From the NCBI GenBank assembly GCA_017935675.1, contig JAGBHE010000008.1:1-64000 (forward strand): DNA of 64,000 bases, read 5' to 3'. The notes under the pieces are model-generated. The model was not told where the DNA came from. It did no database searches and was given only the letters and a program-made list of their open reading frames with translations. Origin of the DNA: Clostridia bacterium (GTDB lineage Bacteria > Bacillota > Clostridia > UBA1381). Shown piece by piece: positions 18,565-27,359 of the stretch (its first letter is position 1; every line of letters begins with the position of its first letter). A program made the position numbers and the translations under genes.

Positions 18565-19362
18565 ATGAATAGGAGTGTATTAATTTCAGGGGCTTCACAT
18601 GGCATAGGAGCGGCGGCTGCAATTGAGTTTGCAAAAAACGGATATGATGTCGGTATCAACGGTAACAAAAACCCGAAAGCCGCCGAAGAAGTCGCAAAAG
18701 AATGCATGAAATATGGAGTTAAGGCAGAAATCTTTATAGGTGATGTAGGAAAGCATGATGTCTGCAAAAAAATCATGGAGGATTTCATTGGATGTTTCGG
18801 AAGAATCGATGTTCTGGTAAATAATGCAGGCGGAGCCTTGAACATTCCGGGCGGACCAAACGGTGAGTTCAAGGATATGCCGATGGAATACTGGGATGAG
18901 CAGATCGCACTTAACCTGAGCTCTGCGGCATATTTGTCAAGATATGCTTCGGAGGATATGATAAACAAGGGTATAAAGGGAAGCATAATTAATATTTCCT
19001 CAATTCACTCCAGGGTTACATGGGTTCACAGACGAATGCTTCCGTATTCTGCCGGAAAGAGCGGGCTTAATATGCTCACCAAAGCACTCGGCGTAGAGCT
19101 TATCAGGTACGGAATAAATGTCAACGGAATAGCCCCGGGACTTATTTTTACAAAGATCGCGGACAGGTACAATGAGGAGGAGTTAAAATCGTTCTCAAGA
19201 AAAATACCTTACGGGAACGGCGGAACTGTCGATGATATAGTACCGATGATTATGTTTTTGGCGGATAAGGAAAAATCAAAGTTTATAGTCGGACAGACTA
19301 TATTTATTGATGGAGGACAGTCGGTGGACGGTTCAATTGAAAGCATGAATTTTGAGTTTTGA
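18565..19362 (+). CDS. Short-chain dehydrogenase/reductase (SDR)
   Basis: This 265-residue classical SDR has the nucleotide motif SGASHGIGAA (8-17), VNNAGG (85-90), catalytic Ser at 145/146, Y161 and K165 in YSAGK, and the family C-terminal VGQTIFIDGG. Its ATG follows the previous stop with no gap. Together with a sugar-acid-type dehydratase it probably oxidises a sugar or sugar-acid hydroxyl with NAD(P). It resembles FabG-type enzymes in general, but no fatty-acid genes are near. Confidence 0.92.
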   Translation: MNRSVLISGASHGIGAAAAIEFAKNGYDVGINGNKNPKAAEEVAKECMKYGVKAEIFIGDVGKHDVCKKIMEDFIGCFGRIDVLVNNAGGALNIPGGPNGEFKDMPMEYWDEQIALNLSSAAYLSRYASEDMINKGIKGSIINISSIHSRVTWVHRRMLPYSAGKSGLNMLTKALGVELIRYGINVNGIAPGLIFTKIADRYNEEELKSFSRKIPYGNGGTVDDIVPMIMFLADKEKSKFIVGQTIFIDGGQSVDGSIESMNFEF

Positions 19363-19373
19363 GGTGAATACAT

Positions 19374-21038
19374 ATGTATGATAATTTGAGAAGTAAATGG
19401 GAATTCAGTGAAGCTTCCGAATGTAGAAAAGGCTTGCTGTGCGGTATGGGTATATCTCTTGAGGAACAGGACAGACCGCTTATAGGTATAGTAAATTCTT
19501 GGAATGAATATAATCCAGGTCATGTTCACTTAAAAAACTTGGCTGAGAGGGTCAAGCAGGGTGTTCGTGAAGCGGGAGGTCTGCCGGTCGAGGTCATGAC
19601 CACAGGCATTTGTGACGGAATGGTATTAAAGGACCCGAAATATGTGGAAATACCGAGCAGAAACTCTATAGCCGACCAGGTTGAGATTACAGCGGAGGGT
19701 AATTTCTTTGACGGAATGGTAATGCTTTCGACCTGTGATTCTATAGTTCCGGGCTACCTTATGGCAGCGGCAAGAATAGATATTCCGACTATTATGGTAA
19801 CAGGCGGATATATGCCGCTGGGAGTATGCAGGGGCAAAGAGGTGCTGCATATAGATGCACAGGATAAGTTCGGCACAATAAAAGCCGGTAAGATGGATAT
19901 TGACGAATACAACAGCCTCATAGAAAATTCGTGGGGAATGTGCGGCGGCTGCAGTTCCATGACTACAGCAAATTCAATGTGCATGATATCGGAGGCGTTG
20001 GGTATGTCACTGCCGGGTAATTCTACAGTGTGCGCCACGAGTCCGAAGCTGTATCTTATGGCATATGAGGCAGGGAAGCAGATAATAAATCTTATAAAGC
20101 ATAATATAACAGCAAGGAAGATAATAACCCCCGAATCAATAAAAAATGCGATCAAGCTTGACATGGCAGTAGCGGGGTCATCAAACCTTATTCTGCATAT
20201 CCCGGCTATTGCGAATGAAGCAGGCTATGATATGCCATGGTGGAAATATTTTGATGAGGCGTCAAATAACATACCTTTATTATCACATCTTGCACCAAGC
20301 GGAAAGTATAATTTAAAGGATCTCGACCTTGCCGGCGGTATGTCTGCAATTTTGAAACAGCTTATGCCAAAGCTTAATCCGGACTGTCTTACGGTTACGG
20401 GCAATACGATCAGTGAGAATGTGAAGAAAGCAGTAATCTATAATGCCGATGTAATACGCTCGCTTGATAATCCGGTAATGAACGAGGGGGGGATAGGCGT
20501 ATTATACGGAAATCTCGCCCCTGAAGGTTCGTTAATAAAAATTGCGGCAGTCCCGGAAAATCTGATGACATTTTCGGGCAAGGCGAAGGTATTTGACAGT
20601 CTTGAGGAAGCGTTGACATCACTTAGAAATAATGAAGTAAATCCGGGAGACGCACTGATTCTGCGATTTATGGGTTTAAAGGGCAGATTCGGGACAACCG
20701 CATTCACCTTCCAGGAGGAATTAAAGGGCAGAAAAGAGTTATATAATTCCTGTGCTATTATTACGGACGGAAGATTTTCCGGCGGTACAAGCGGATTATC
20801 GGTAGGGTATGTGTCACCGGAGGCGGCATTGGGCGGCCCTCTTGCGATAATTAAATCGGGTGATACAATCAATATTGATATTCCGTCAAGAAGTATAAAT
20901 ATAGACATTACCGATGATGAGATCAACGGTCGCTTGAAGGAATTTAAATGGGAATTTCCGAAGAACAAGTATCCAAGATATCTTAAACTGTTTGTGAAAA
21001 ATGTCGGCTCAATGGCTAAGGGCGGAATATGGGAATAG
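19374..21038 (+). CDS. IlvD/Edd-family dehydratase (probable sugar-acid dehydratase)
   Basis: This 554-residue Fe-S dehydratase contains C121 in STCDSIVPG and C190/C193 in GMCGGCSSMTTANSM, which align with cluster ligands of the family. IPSRNSIADQVE and the C-terminal DGRFSGGTSGLSVGYVSPEA phosphate/carboxylate-binding block are also present. The position near N45 (NSWNEYNPGHVHL) carries no Cys, as in E. coli-type IlvD. It sits in a catabolic operon with AraC control and no branched-chain amino-acid genes, so it more likely dehydrates a sugar acid to a 2-keto-3-deoxy acid than makes valine or isoleucine. Confidence 0.88.
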   Translation: MYDNLRSKWEFSEASECRKGLLCGMGISLEEQDRPLIGIVNSWNEYNPGHVHLKNLAERVKQGVREAGGLPVEVMTTGICDGMVLKDPKYVEIPSRNSIADQVEITAEGNFFDGMVMLSTCDSIVPGYLMAAARIDIPTIMVTGGYMPLGVCRGKEVLHIDAQDKFGTIKAGKMDIDEYNSLIENSWGMCGGCSSMTTANSMCMISEALGMSLPGNSTVCATSPKLYLMAYEAGKQIINLIKHNITARKIITPESIKNAIKLDMAVAGSSNLILHIPAIANEAGYDMPWWKYFDEASNNIPLLSHLAPSGKYNLKDLDLAGGMSAILKQLMPKLNPDCLTVTGNTISENVKKAVIYNADVIRSLDNPVMNEGGIGVLYGNLAPEGSLIKIAAVPENLMTFSGKAKVFDSLEEALTSLRNNEVNPGDALILRFMGLKGRFGTTAFTFQEELKGRKELYNSCAIITDGRFSGGTSGLSVGYVSPEAALGGPLAIIKSGDTINIDIPSRSINIDITDDEINGRLKEFKWEFPKNKYPRYLKLFVKNVGSMAKGGIWE

Positions 21039-21048
21039 GTGATAAGCC

Positions 21049-22566
21049 ATGAAAACCGATATACTTGTAATCGGCGGTGGTGTTGCCGGTTTAAGGTGTG
21101 CTGAGGAAGCTTCAAAAAATGCCGATGTGATTCTTATAAGCGACGGAAGCGGCGCATCTCCGTATATACACGGGATAAATATCCCTTTGCATGCAGATGA
21201 CAATGTTGAATGCTTTTTTAATGATACCATGAAGAGCGGCAGATATCAAAACAATACAGCTCTTGTCAAAATACTATGTCAGAGCAGCTTAGAGCTTGTA
21301 AATGAGTTTTGCTTTGATAAAAAGGGTAATGAGTATGACTTGTTAAAACCGCTCGGCTCTGCATATCCGAGAGTTGCGGGAATAAAAGGGAAAACGGGTA
21401 TAAGCGTAATCAGATCAATAAACGGGGATAGCTTTACGCATTTGAAAAAAATACGGGCGGTGAAGCTCATTTGCACAGACGGAAAAGTGCACGGTGCAGC
21501 GTGCTTTAACAAGGTCACGGGAAAACATTTTGTAATATCTGCCAAGGCTGTAGTTTTAGCCTGCGGAGGATTTGGAAATATATTTCCGTATTCAACTAAC
21601 ACCTCCGATATCGGAGGCGACGGTATAGCAATGGCATATGATATCGGCGCAAAGCTGTGTGATATGGAGTTTATCCAATTTGAGCCGTCTGCAGCTGTTT
21701 TTCCTGAGCAGCTTATGGGAAAAAGCATAATTACAACTATGTTCTATGACGGCGCTGTTTTGAGAAACGGACAAAACAAACGGTTTACGGACGAGCGTGT
21801 GGACAAGGATGTATTATCGGTTAATATATATAATGAGATAAAAAACGGTTCTCCCACCCCTCATAACGGTGTATATTTCGATATGACAGCAGTACCGCTC
21901 AATACTATGCTGACGAAATACAAGTCCTACTATGACAGATATAAGAGCTGCGGTATTGATGTATCGGAAGAGCCTGTTGAAATCACGACAATGCCGCACA
22001 CGACTCTCGGAGGCGTAAAAATAAACGAAAGGTGCGAAACGAACATTGACGGCCTTTTCGCCTGCGGCGAAGTAAGCGGCGGCTTGCACGGCGCTAACAG
22101 ACTCGGCGGAAATGCAGGTCTTGAAGTAATTGTATTCGGAAAGCTGGCGGGGAAAGCAGCATCTGAATATGCCGGTATGGTTAATGCCGCAGATGATGTT
22201 TCGGACGAATTCAATGACCGGGAGAGCCTTCAAACGGCCGAAGATAAGAAAATACTGCAAAAAGCAGTATACAACGGCTTAAATGTTATCAGATGTGAAG
22301 AAGAGTTAACTATGGCATTGGAAATTGCAGGCTCATTGATCAATAAATACAAGAACGCAGAGAATGATTACAATGCTGTTCGGCTGTACAATGATTCATT
22401 AACCGCATATCTGTCACTTATGTCGGCACTCAAAAGAAAATCCTCGGTAGGGTGTCATATACGAAAGGACAGTGCTTCGGATGGCTATGCGTACACAATA
22501 GACATCATTAAAAACGGTAATAAGCCCGGTATTGAAAAGAGGTTAATAAATGGATATAAAAGATAA
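21049..22566 (+). CDS. FAD-dependent oxidoreductase (fumarate reductase/NadB flavoprotein family)
   Basis: This 505-residue protein has the Rossmann FAD motif DILVIGGGVAGLRCAEEA at the N-terminus, GFGNIFPYSTNTSDIGGDGI typical of the succinate dehydrogenase/fumarate reductase flavoprotein fold, MPHTTLGGVKIN, and ACGEVSGGLHGANRLGGNA near the C-terminal FAD contacts. It lacks an FMN-binding or cytochrome domain and has no export signal. It probably reduces or oxidises an alpha,beta-unsaturated acid produced in the pathway. Its end overlaps the DUF1116 gene by 17 bp. Confidence 0.88.
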   Translation: MKTDILVIGGGVAGLRCAEEASKNADVILISDGSGASPYIHGINIPLHADDNVECFFNDTMKSGRYQNNTALVKILCQSSLELVNEFCFDKKGNEYDLLKPLGSAYPRVAGIKGKTGISVIRSINGDSFTHLKKIRAVKLICTDGKVHGAACFNKVTGKHFVISAKAVVLACGGFGNIFPYSTNTSDIGGDGIAMAYDIGAKLCDMEFIQFEPSAAVFPEQLMGKSIITTMFYDGAVLRNGQNKRFTDERVDKDVLSVNIYNEIKNGSPTPHNGVYFDMTAVPLNTMLTKYKSYYDRYKSCGIDVSEEPVEITTMPHTTLGGVKINERCETNIDGLFACGEVSGGLHGANRLGGNAGLEVIVFGKLAGKAASEYAGMVNAADDVSDEFNDRESLQTAEDKKILQKAVYNGLNVIRCEEELTMALEIAGSLINKYKNAENDYNAVRLYNDSLTAYLSLMSALKRKSSVGCHIRKDSASDGYAYTIDIIKNGNKPGIEKRLINGYKR

Positions 22567-23809
22567 AATACAAGCTGCCAATTACAAAGCGGTAAACCAT
22601 ATTATTGATGCCGAGCCGTATTGGATCGATGTAAGAAGAGCGGATGAAGTCCTTGAGAATTTTGATGAAAAAACCATCCTGCATTCAGGGCCGCCGATAG
22701 CATATGAGAATATGTGTATGCTTCATAAGAGGGGTATGATAAACGGCGTTCTGCTTGAAGGCTGGGCTGATAATGAGGCGAATGCGGAAAAGCTGATATT
22801 ATCGGGTGAAATTAAAATTGACAGCGCTATGAATTATAATACCGTAGGCTCAGGCACGGGAATAATAACAAGGTCAGTTCCTCTTATTGTATGCAGAGAT
22901 AAGAAAACAGGGACGGTCGCGGGCGTGTTTCCCGCCGAGGGGGAATTTGGCGGAGGCTTCTGCGGATGGGGCGTGTATTCAAAGGAAATTGCTCAAAACC
23001 TTGCATATATGCGTGATACGCTTTTTTCGGGAATTCGTGAGATTCTGAAGGATATAGGCGGAATACCGTTAAAACCCATTATAGCGAACGGTTTGAAAAT
23101 GGGTGATGAAAATCATTCAAGTCAAACTGCTGTTGATTTGTTGTTTTTAAAGGAGATTATACCTCATGCATTAAAATGCGCCAACAGCAGCGAATTGATA
23201 ATGTATTTTGTAAATACAAACAGATTTTTTCATAATTACGGTCAATCGTTCAGCAGATGCTCTATTCTCAGCGCGGAGGGGATAGAATACTCTACAATGG
23301 TAACAGCTGCAGGCGGTAACGGCGTAGAATACGGGATAAAGATTGCGGGCTTGGGTGACCGATGGTTTACAGCGCCGTCGCCGATGATACACGGAAAATA
23401 TATGACTCAAGGCAGCAAACCCGAAGATCAGCTTCCATGGATCGGTGACTCAAGCATTGTGGAGTGTGTCGGACTCGGCGGAATCGTATCCGCTGCAAGC
23501 CCAATCGTATGCTCATGGCGCGGCGATAAATTGAGTGATGCGATCAATACAACAAGAAAAATGAAAAAGATTACAATATCGCAAAACAGTAATTATGAGA
23601 TCCCGACACTCGATTTTGAAAATCCGCCTGTCGGTATAGATGTGTTAAAGGTCGCCCGGAGCGGTATCTTGCCTGTTATTGATGGAGGAATGATTAACAA
23701 AAACGGCGGCTGGATGGGTGCAGGCTGTGCCGAAATCCCATTGGATTGTTTTACGAAGGCTAAAAAAGAGTTTGAAAAAAAGTATTGCTGCAAGCATCAT
23801 AACATATAG
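22550..23809 (+). CDS. DUF1116 family protein (YlbE-like)
   Basis: This 419-residue protein resembles DUF1116, the family of E. coli YlbE, across its length as far as I can recall: N-terminal AEPYWIDVRRADEVL, HSGPPIAYENM, VLLEGWADNEANAE, MGDENHSS, GLGDRWFTAPSPM, GDSSIVECVGLGG and PVIDGGM...GAGCAEIP. In enterobacteria YlbE works beside FdrA and YlbF in oxamate/allantoin breakdown, with carbamoyl transfer. No FdrA partner is present here; the protein sits instead with a sugar-acid-type dehydratase and an FAD enzyme. The start overlaps the FAD gene, with AAAAGAGG upstream. The reaction in this context is unknown. Confidence 0.8.
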   Translation: MDIKDKIQAANYKAVNHIIDAEPYWIDVRRADEVLENFDEKTILHSGPPIAYENMCMLHKRGMINGVLLEGWADNEANAEKLILSGEIKIDSAMNYNTVGSGTGIITRSVPLIVCRDKKTGTVAGVFPAEGEFGGGFCGWGVYSKEIAQNLAYMRDTLFSGIREILKDIGGIPLKPIIANGLKMGDENHSSQTAVDLLFLKEIIPHALKCANSSELIMYFVNTNRFFHNYGQSFSRCSILSAEGIEYSTMVTAAGGNGVEYGIKIAGLGDRWFTAPSPMIHGKYMTQGSKPEDQLPWIGDSSIVECVGLGGIVSAASPIVCSWRGDKLSDAINTTRKMKKITISQNSNYEIPTLDFENPPVGIDVLKVARSGILPVIDGGMINKNGGWMGAGCAEIPLDCFTKAKKEFEKKYCCKHHNI

Positions 23810-23827
23810 TGGTATTTTGTGCTATTT

Positions 23828-23867
23828 CCTGTTTTGAAACACAATTGAATTACAGAAACAGGACTTT
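23828..23867 (+). terminator. Probable terminator of module B operon
   Basis: CCTGTTT (23828-23834) pairs with AAACAGG (23856-23862), followed by ACTTTTT, 19 bp after the DUF1116 stop codon. The stem is short. Confidence 0.5.
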
Positions 23868-23884
23868 TTAAGTGGTCTCGAACC

Positions 23885-23914
23885 GTCCCCCTGTGTTACG
23901 TCCCCCTGTGTTAT
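23885..23914. repeat. Two tandem 15-bp units with REP-like core
   Basis: GTCCCCCTGTGTTA(C/T) occurs twice back to back, preceded by GAACC. On the minus strand this reads AACACAGGGGGAC...GGTTC, close to the hairpin at 52859-52885 (AACACAAG-GGGACGGTTC). Such AACACAnGGGGACGGTTC words recur in many Clostridia, often near REP-associated transposases. It sits directly before the right copy of the alpha-galactosidase repeat. Confidence 0.6.
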
Positions 23915-23917
23915 GTA

Positions 23918-24004
23918 ACAGAGCAAAAAACAGCCGTTCTCGAAAACGGCTATAACATCTTTAATGTTCCCTGCTCCGGATTGGTGCAAGTTATTAAAAA
24001 CTGA
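23918..24004 (+). pseudogene. Duplicated 3' fragment of alpha-galactosidase
   Basis: 29 codons (TEQKTAVLENGYNIFNVPCS...VIKN plus stop) repeat the end of the gene at 10295-12046 with two synonymous changes (CTT/CTC, CAG/CAA). No start or catalytic part is present, so it cannot be functional. It marks the right end of an apparent 12-kb insertion. Confidence 0.88.
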
Positions 24005-24010
24005 GACTTA

Positions 24011-24043
24011 CGAGGGGCTTCTGCTTAACGCAGCAGCCCCTCG
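24011..24043 (+). terminator. Complete alpha-galactosidase-type terminator, displaced
   Basis: CGAGGGGCTTCTGC pairs, with one internal mismatch, with GCAGCAGCCCCTCG. The right arm at 24029-24040 would pair perfectly with the orphan left arm at 12055-12066. This is the original terminator, separated from its gene by the inserted block. Confidence 0.65.
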
Positions 24044-24090
24044 CAAATTTCAGTACAGTCAATTGTATATGCGAAATAAAAACAATTTTT

Positions 24091-26637
24091 TTATTCAGCA
24101 AATATCACGTCCGCATCCATCGGATCACGCTTCTGTGCAAAGCAGTTATCTCGGGTCAGAATCGCTGTCGCCCACCAGCTTAAACTGTCAATCTTAACCG
24201 CAGCTTGCATATTTTCATCATTTAATATTCTTTCTGCCATGCCCTCATACGACTCTGTCTGTACATATCCGTCATCATAAATTTTGTCATTAAGCTTATC
24301 CTCTGCGGCATGGAGTGCGTCCGGCATCTGATTTTCAATCGGGATAACAAAGATGACCTTACCCTCATCATCAACCACTATCCTCTTGTAGAGCCTGTCA
24401 TGCTCATCACGGTCAAAATCCTTCTGTTCTGCCGGAGTACCCACAAAGTAATCCTCACCTTCAACGATGAACTCGCTTACCTCTCTTGTTCCCTTAAGTC
24501 TTGTTTTTTCCTTAGGCTTTGTTCCAATCCTGCACTTCGCGTATATTGATCCGTCATCGGAACGCACCTCAACAAAATCACCCTCTGCACCGTCAAGACC
24601 GGATATGGTAAACGACTTTACCTCTTTTTTCAGGTCCATATAATTCCTGGTCTGTGCATCGTTCACAGTTACAAGGAAGTCTGCTTTTACAGTGCTGCCT
24701 GTTACATTTGCCCGGCGGTGCGGACTAAGATGCAGGAAATATGCACTGTTTCTGTCTGCGTCATACAAGGAAAAGTCAGCATTCGCATTCTGTGACTTTT
24801 CGTTAAACAAAAACTCCGTCCCGCGCTGCGCTCCGTTTTCATCGGTTGACCACCCATAATAGTCCACCCCGTTGACCTTCGCCTCTGTAAGCTCCGACAG
24901 ATATACTTCCTTAGTGCTGCGCGAACGCTCAAAATTATAGCTGACACTCTCGAATTTTATTCTATCGTCCGGAGTTATATCCTCAAAACGCAGTGTTACA
25001 GATAAATCAACAACCTCACCGTCCACATTTAAGCCCGGAAGCTCAATATCCGTTGAATGTGTGATATACTTGTATTCGCTGCTTCCGGGAACATTGCTGA
25101 TATAAATTGCTTGATTGTCTGCGATAACGCTGCCGTTTCTCTTGACCTCCGCACGTCCCTCTATTGTTTGGCTCAGATAATTCATTCGTTTTTCAACACT
25201 TTTCAGCGTTATCTCATAAAAATCAGTGACTGACGGCTCGGTATGATTTTTGTCCTCTCTTTCCCAATACGCCTCCTGACCGTTCTTTTCAAGAAATTCG
25301 CGTCCCTCGGTAATTTTTGAAACCGGCTCTGCCATAAAGCACGCATACAGCCTTGTATATCCCGGAAAATCAGTAAACACTCCCGACTCATCCGTGGTAT
25401 ATAAATTGAGCCACGTGATAATTTGGTCATCACCCCTGACTTGACAGCCGAAATTGGAGTATCCGTTATCTGACGCATATGCAGCCTTCGGCGGCTCGGC
25501 AGAATTATTCGCCTGTGATATTCCTCCGAATAATACGCTTGCCGCGAAAACTGCCGCAGTCAAGGCACGCGATAATAGTCTTGTACCTTTTGAATATTTT
25601 CTGTCCTTCATAATAAATTCAACCCTTTCTCTTAAATTTGACTTCTTTTCACCGAGAGCCGCCGCTCCGTGCAGACGGTAACGGCTTTTCTTTATCATGG
25701 TGAGAATCGCCATCGTATATCGTTTTCTGTCCTCGAAATCCATATCCTCCACCGTAAGCTCGTCACACGACAATTCACAGTACTTATTTACATAGCCTTT
25801 TAAAATATACACGAACGGATTAAAGAAATGCAGTATCACCGCCAGCTCCATCAGTCCCTTATACAGCAGGTCAAGCCGCTTACAGTGCGTAAGCTCATGT
25901 CTGAGTACAAGCCTGAGTGTTTCCTCTTCCGCCGCTGCGGGGATATATACGGTGTTGGCAAAAATGCCGGTTATAAACGGCGACATATCGCCCATAAATA
26001 CCCTGAGCCGTATTTTGCGTCTTATTTTAAACCTTCCTCTAAGCTCGCCTAACAGCTCTTGTTTTTCCCTTGAAGCCGGATGCGAAAAGCAAAAAATTTT
26101 CACACGGAACCATGCCGCGCCTATTATGTACCGCGCCGCCATAACCGCCGCGCCGAATATCCACAGCACTCCGAGAACCGCAATGTACAGCTCCTTTTTA
26201 CTTGCGCGTATTGGAAATGCGGAGCTTTCAAACTCACGGAATAGCTCTTCCAGACGCTTGTTTTCATAATTTGTCGAGGGCAGCTCTGCGTCACGTTCCA
26301 CAGCCGCGTCAAGCTTATTGCTGTTTGCTGCGGTCTGAGCTTCCGTATTTTCCGTAATCTGCGCCGGCAGAGCCCCATTATCTCCCTGCGGCTCCGCATT
26401 CGCCGTTTTTTCCTGTTGAACCGCACTTGACTGTACCGGCAGCGCCTCATGCTCCGAAAGCCCGTTAAGCGGCATAACGGGAACGAGCATTACCGCAACA
26501 GCCGCCGCTCCAAGATAGTACCTCGCGCTGTAAGTGAGCCTTTCACCTAAAACCTGCGAAAGCACGAGTATCAGCACAGAAGCACAGGCTCCCGCCGCCG
26601 ACATCAGCAGCACGGTGAAAAAAATGAATTTAAGCAT
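24091..26637 (-). CDS. M56-family membrane metallopeptidase (BlaR1/MecR1-like)
   Basis: This 848-residue protein has N-terminal transmembrane helices (about 5-30, 38-56 and 150-175) and the zinc-protease motif HELTH (247-251), with CDELTVEDMD supplying the downstream acidic ligand. A further membrane segment lies near residue 370. The extracellular ~470-residue C-terminal region is beta-rich and is not the penicillin-binding sensor domain of BlaR1, so the signal differs. It follows the BlaI-type repressor gene by 27 bp. Proteolysis by the M56 domain would inactivate the repressor. RBS AGGAGG is 8 bp before the ATG. Confidence 0.88.
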   Translation of the reverse strand: MLKFIFFTVLLMSAAGACASVLILVLSQVLGERLTYSARYYLGAAAVAVMLVPVMPLNGLSEHEALPVQSSAVQQEKTANAEPQGDNGALPAQITENTEAQTAANSNKLDAAVERDAELPSTNYENKRLEELFREFESSAFPIRASKKELYIAVLGVLWIFGAAVMAARYIIGAAWFRVKIFCFSHPASREKQELLGELRGRFKIRRKIRLRVFMGDMSPFITGIFANTVYIPAAAEEETLRLVLRHELTHCKRLDLLYKGLMELAVILHFFNPFVYILKGYVNKYCELSCDELTVEDMDFEDRKRYTMAILTMIKKSRYRLHGAAALGEKKSNLRERVEFIMKDRKYSKGTRLLSRALTAAVFAASVLFGGISQANNSAEPPKAAYASDNGYSNFGCQVRGDDQIITWLNLYTTDESGVFTDFPGYTRLYACFMAEPVSKITEGREFLEKNGQEAYWEREDKNHTEPSVTDFYEITLKSVEKRMNYLSQTIEGRAEVKRNGSVIADNQAIYISNVPGSSEYKYITHSTDIELPGLNVDGEVVDLSVTLRFEDITPDDRIKFESVSYNFERSRSTKEVYLSELTEAKVNGVDYYGWSTDENGAQRGTEFLFNEKSQNANADFSLYDADRNSAYFLHLSPHRRANVTGSTVKADFLVTVNDAQTRNYMDLKKEVKSFTISGLDGAEGDFVEVRSDDGSIYAKCRIGTKPKEKTRLKGTREVSEFIVEGEDYFVGTPAEQKDFDRDEHDRLYKRIVVDDEGKVIFVIPIENQMPDALHAAEDKLNDKIYDDGYVQTESYEGMAERILNDENMQAAVKIDSLSWWATAILTRDNCFAQKRDPMDADVIFAE

Positions 26638-26664
26638 ATATTCATCCTCCTATTTTACCCGATG

Positions 26665-27042
26665 TCAACTCTTTTTCCGGCTCTCCACCATTTCAATAAG
26701 CTCGTCCAGCTCCTCATTATCCGTATCACTGTCATACAGCGCGGCAATAAGACTGCGCTTTGAGCCTTTATGGATAGTCTGCAAAAATTCCTCCGTCTGC
26801 GCTTTGATGTATTCCTCCTCGCTAATCAGCGGATAGTAGCTGTTAGCTCTGCCGTGCTTTTTCACATCAAGAAACCCCTTGCCGTTAAGGCGAATGAGAA
26901 AGGTTGCCACTGTTTTATACGCCCACTTTTTCACCTTTGACAGCGCATTGTGAACCTCCGCAACCTCCATATAATCATCGCTTGCCCAAAGCACCTCCAT
27001 AACCTCATATTCCGAATCGGAAATCTTCTGAATCTTTTTCAC
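26665..27042 (-). CDS. BlaI/MecI/CopY-family repressor
   Basis: This 125-residue winged-helix repressor (KISDSEYEVMEVLW, then KWAYKTVATFLIRLNGKGFL as the wing/helix region, RANSYYPLI) has a C-terminal dimerisation helix. It starts at GTG 27042 behind GGAGGAG. It lies first in a two-gene operon with the M56 peptidase, and its promoter overlaps two TTACA-N3-TGTAA palindromes, which suggests autorepression. No beta-lactamase is nearby. Confidence 0.94.
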   Translation of the reverse strand: MKKIQKISDSEYEVMEVLWASDDYMEVAEVHNALSKVKKWAYKTVATFLIRLNGKGFLDVKKHGRANSYYPLISEEEYIKAQTEEFLQTIHKGSKRSLIAALYDSDTDNEELDELIEMVESRKKS

Positions 27043-27063
27043 GTTATCTCCTCCTTATTTGTC

Positions 27064-27112
27064 TTACAGTCTGTAATACTTATATCTTACACCATGTAAG
27101 ACAATTTGTCAA
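27064..27112 (-). promoter_or_regulatory. Promoter with two BlaI-type operators
   Basis: On the minus strand, TTGACA (27112-27107), 17-bp spacer and TAAGAT (27089-27084). Palindrome CTTACA-CCA-TGTAAG (27086-27100) overlaps the spacer and -10 box. Palindrome TTACA-GTC-TGTAA (27064-27076) covers the region just downstream of the start of transcription. Centres are 23 bp apart, close to two helical turns, as expected for two repressor dimers on one face. Confidence 0.8.
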
Positions 27113-27253
27113 GGGGTTATTTAAAAAAAGTTTAATTTTTTTCCGCCTCCCCTGTTATCTTCGCATGATCCTTCGGCGCAAAACAGATTCACCCGCTTCG
27201 GAACGTATTTATTTAAACCGCATTAAGATATTGTTAAAATACTGTTGCCGGTA

Positions 27254-27282
27254 TTTACATAAATTCATTTATGTGATAAAAT
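27254..27282 (+). promoter_or_regulatory. Promoter for pyruvate kinase
   Basis: TTTACA (27254-27259), 17-bp spacer, TAAAAT (27277-27282), with a leader of about 70 bp before the pyk ATG. Confidence 0.55.
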
Positions 27283-27359
27283 ATTAATATTGATAAAACA
27301 CTCCCTTTGAGGTATACTTTTAAAGAGGTTAAAATAAAAAAATTCCGGAGGAATAAAAA

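Noticed and set aside
19374..21038. Biosynthetic IlvD of valine/isoleucine synthesis
   Set aside because: No ilv or leu genes nearby; the operon has AraC control and catabolic partners, so a sugar-acid dehydratase is more likely, though sequence alone does not exclude it.
11958..24026. Classical transposon target-site duplication
   Set aside because: A duplication of about 109 bp is far longer than transposon target duplications, and no transposase or inverted ends were seen.
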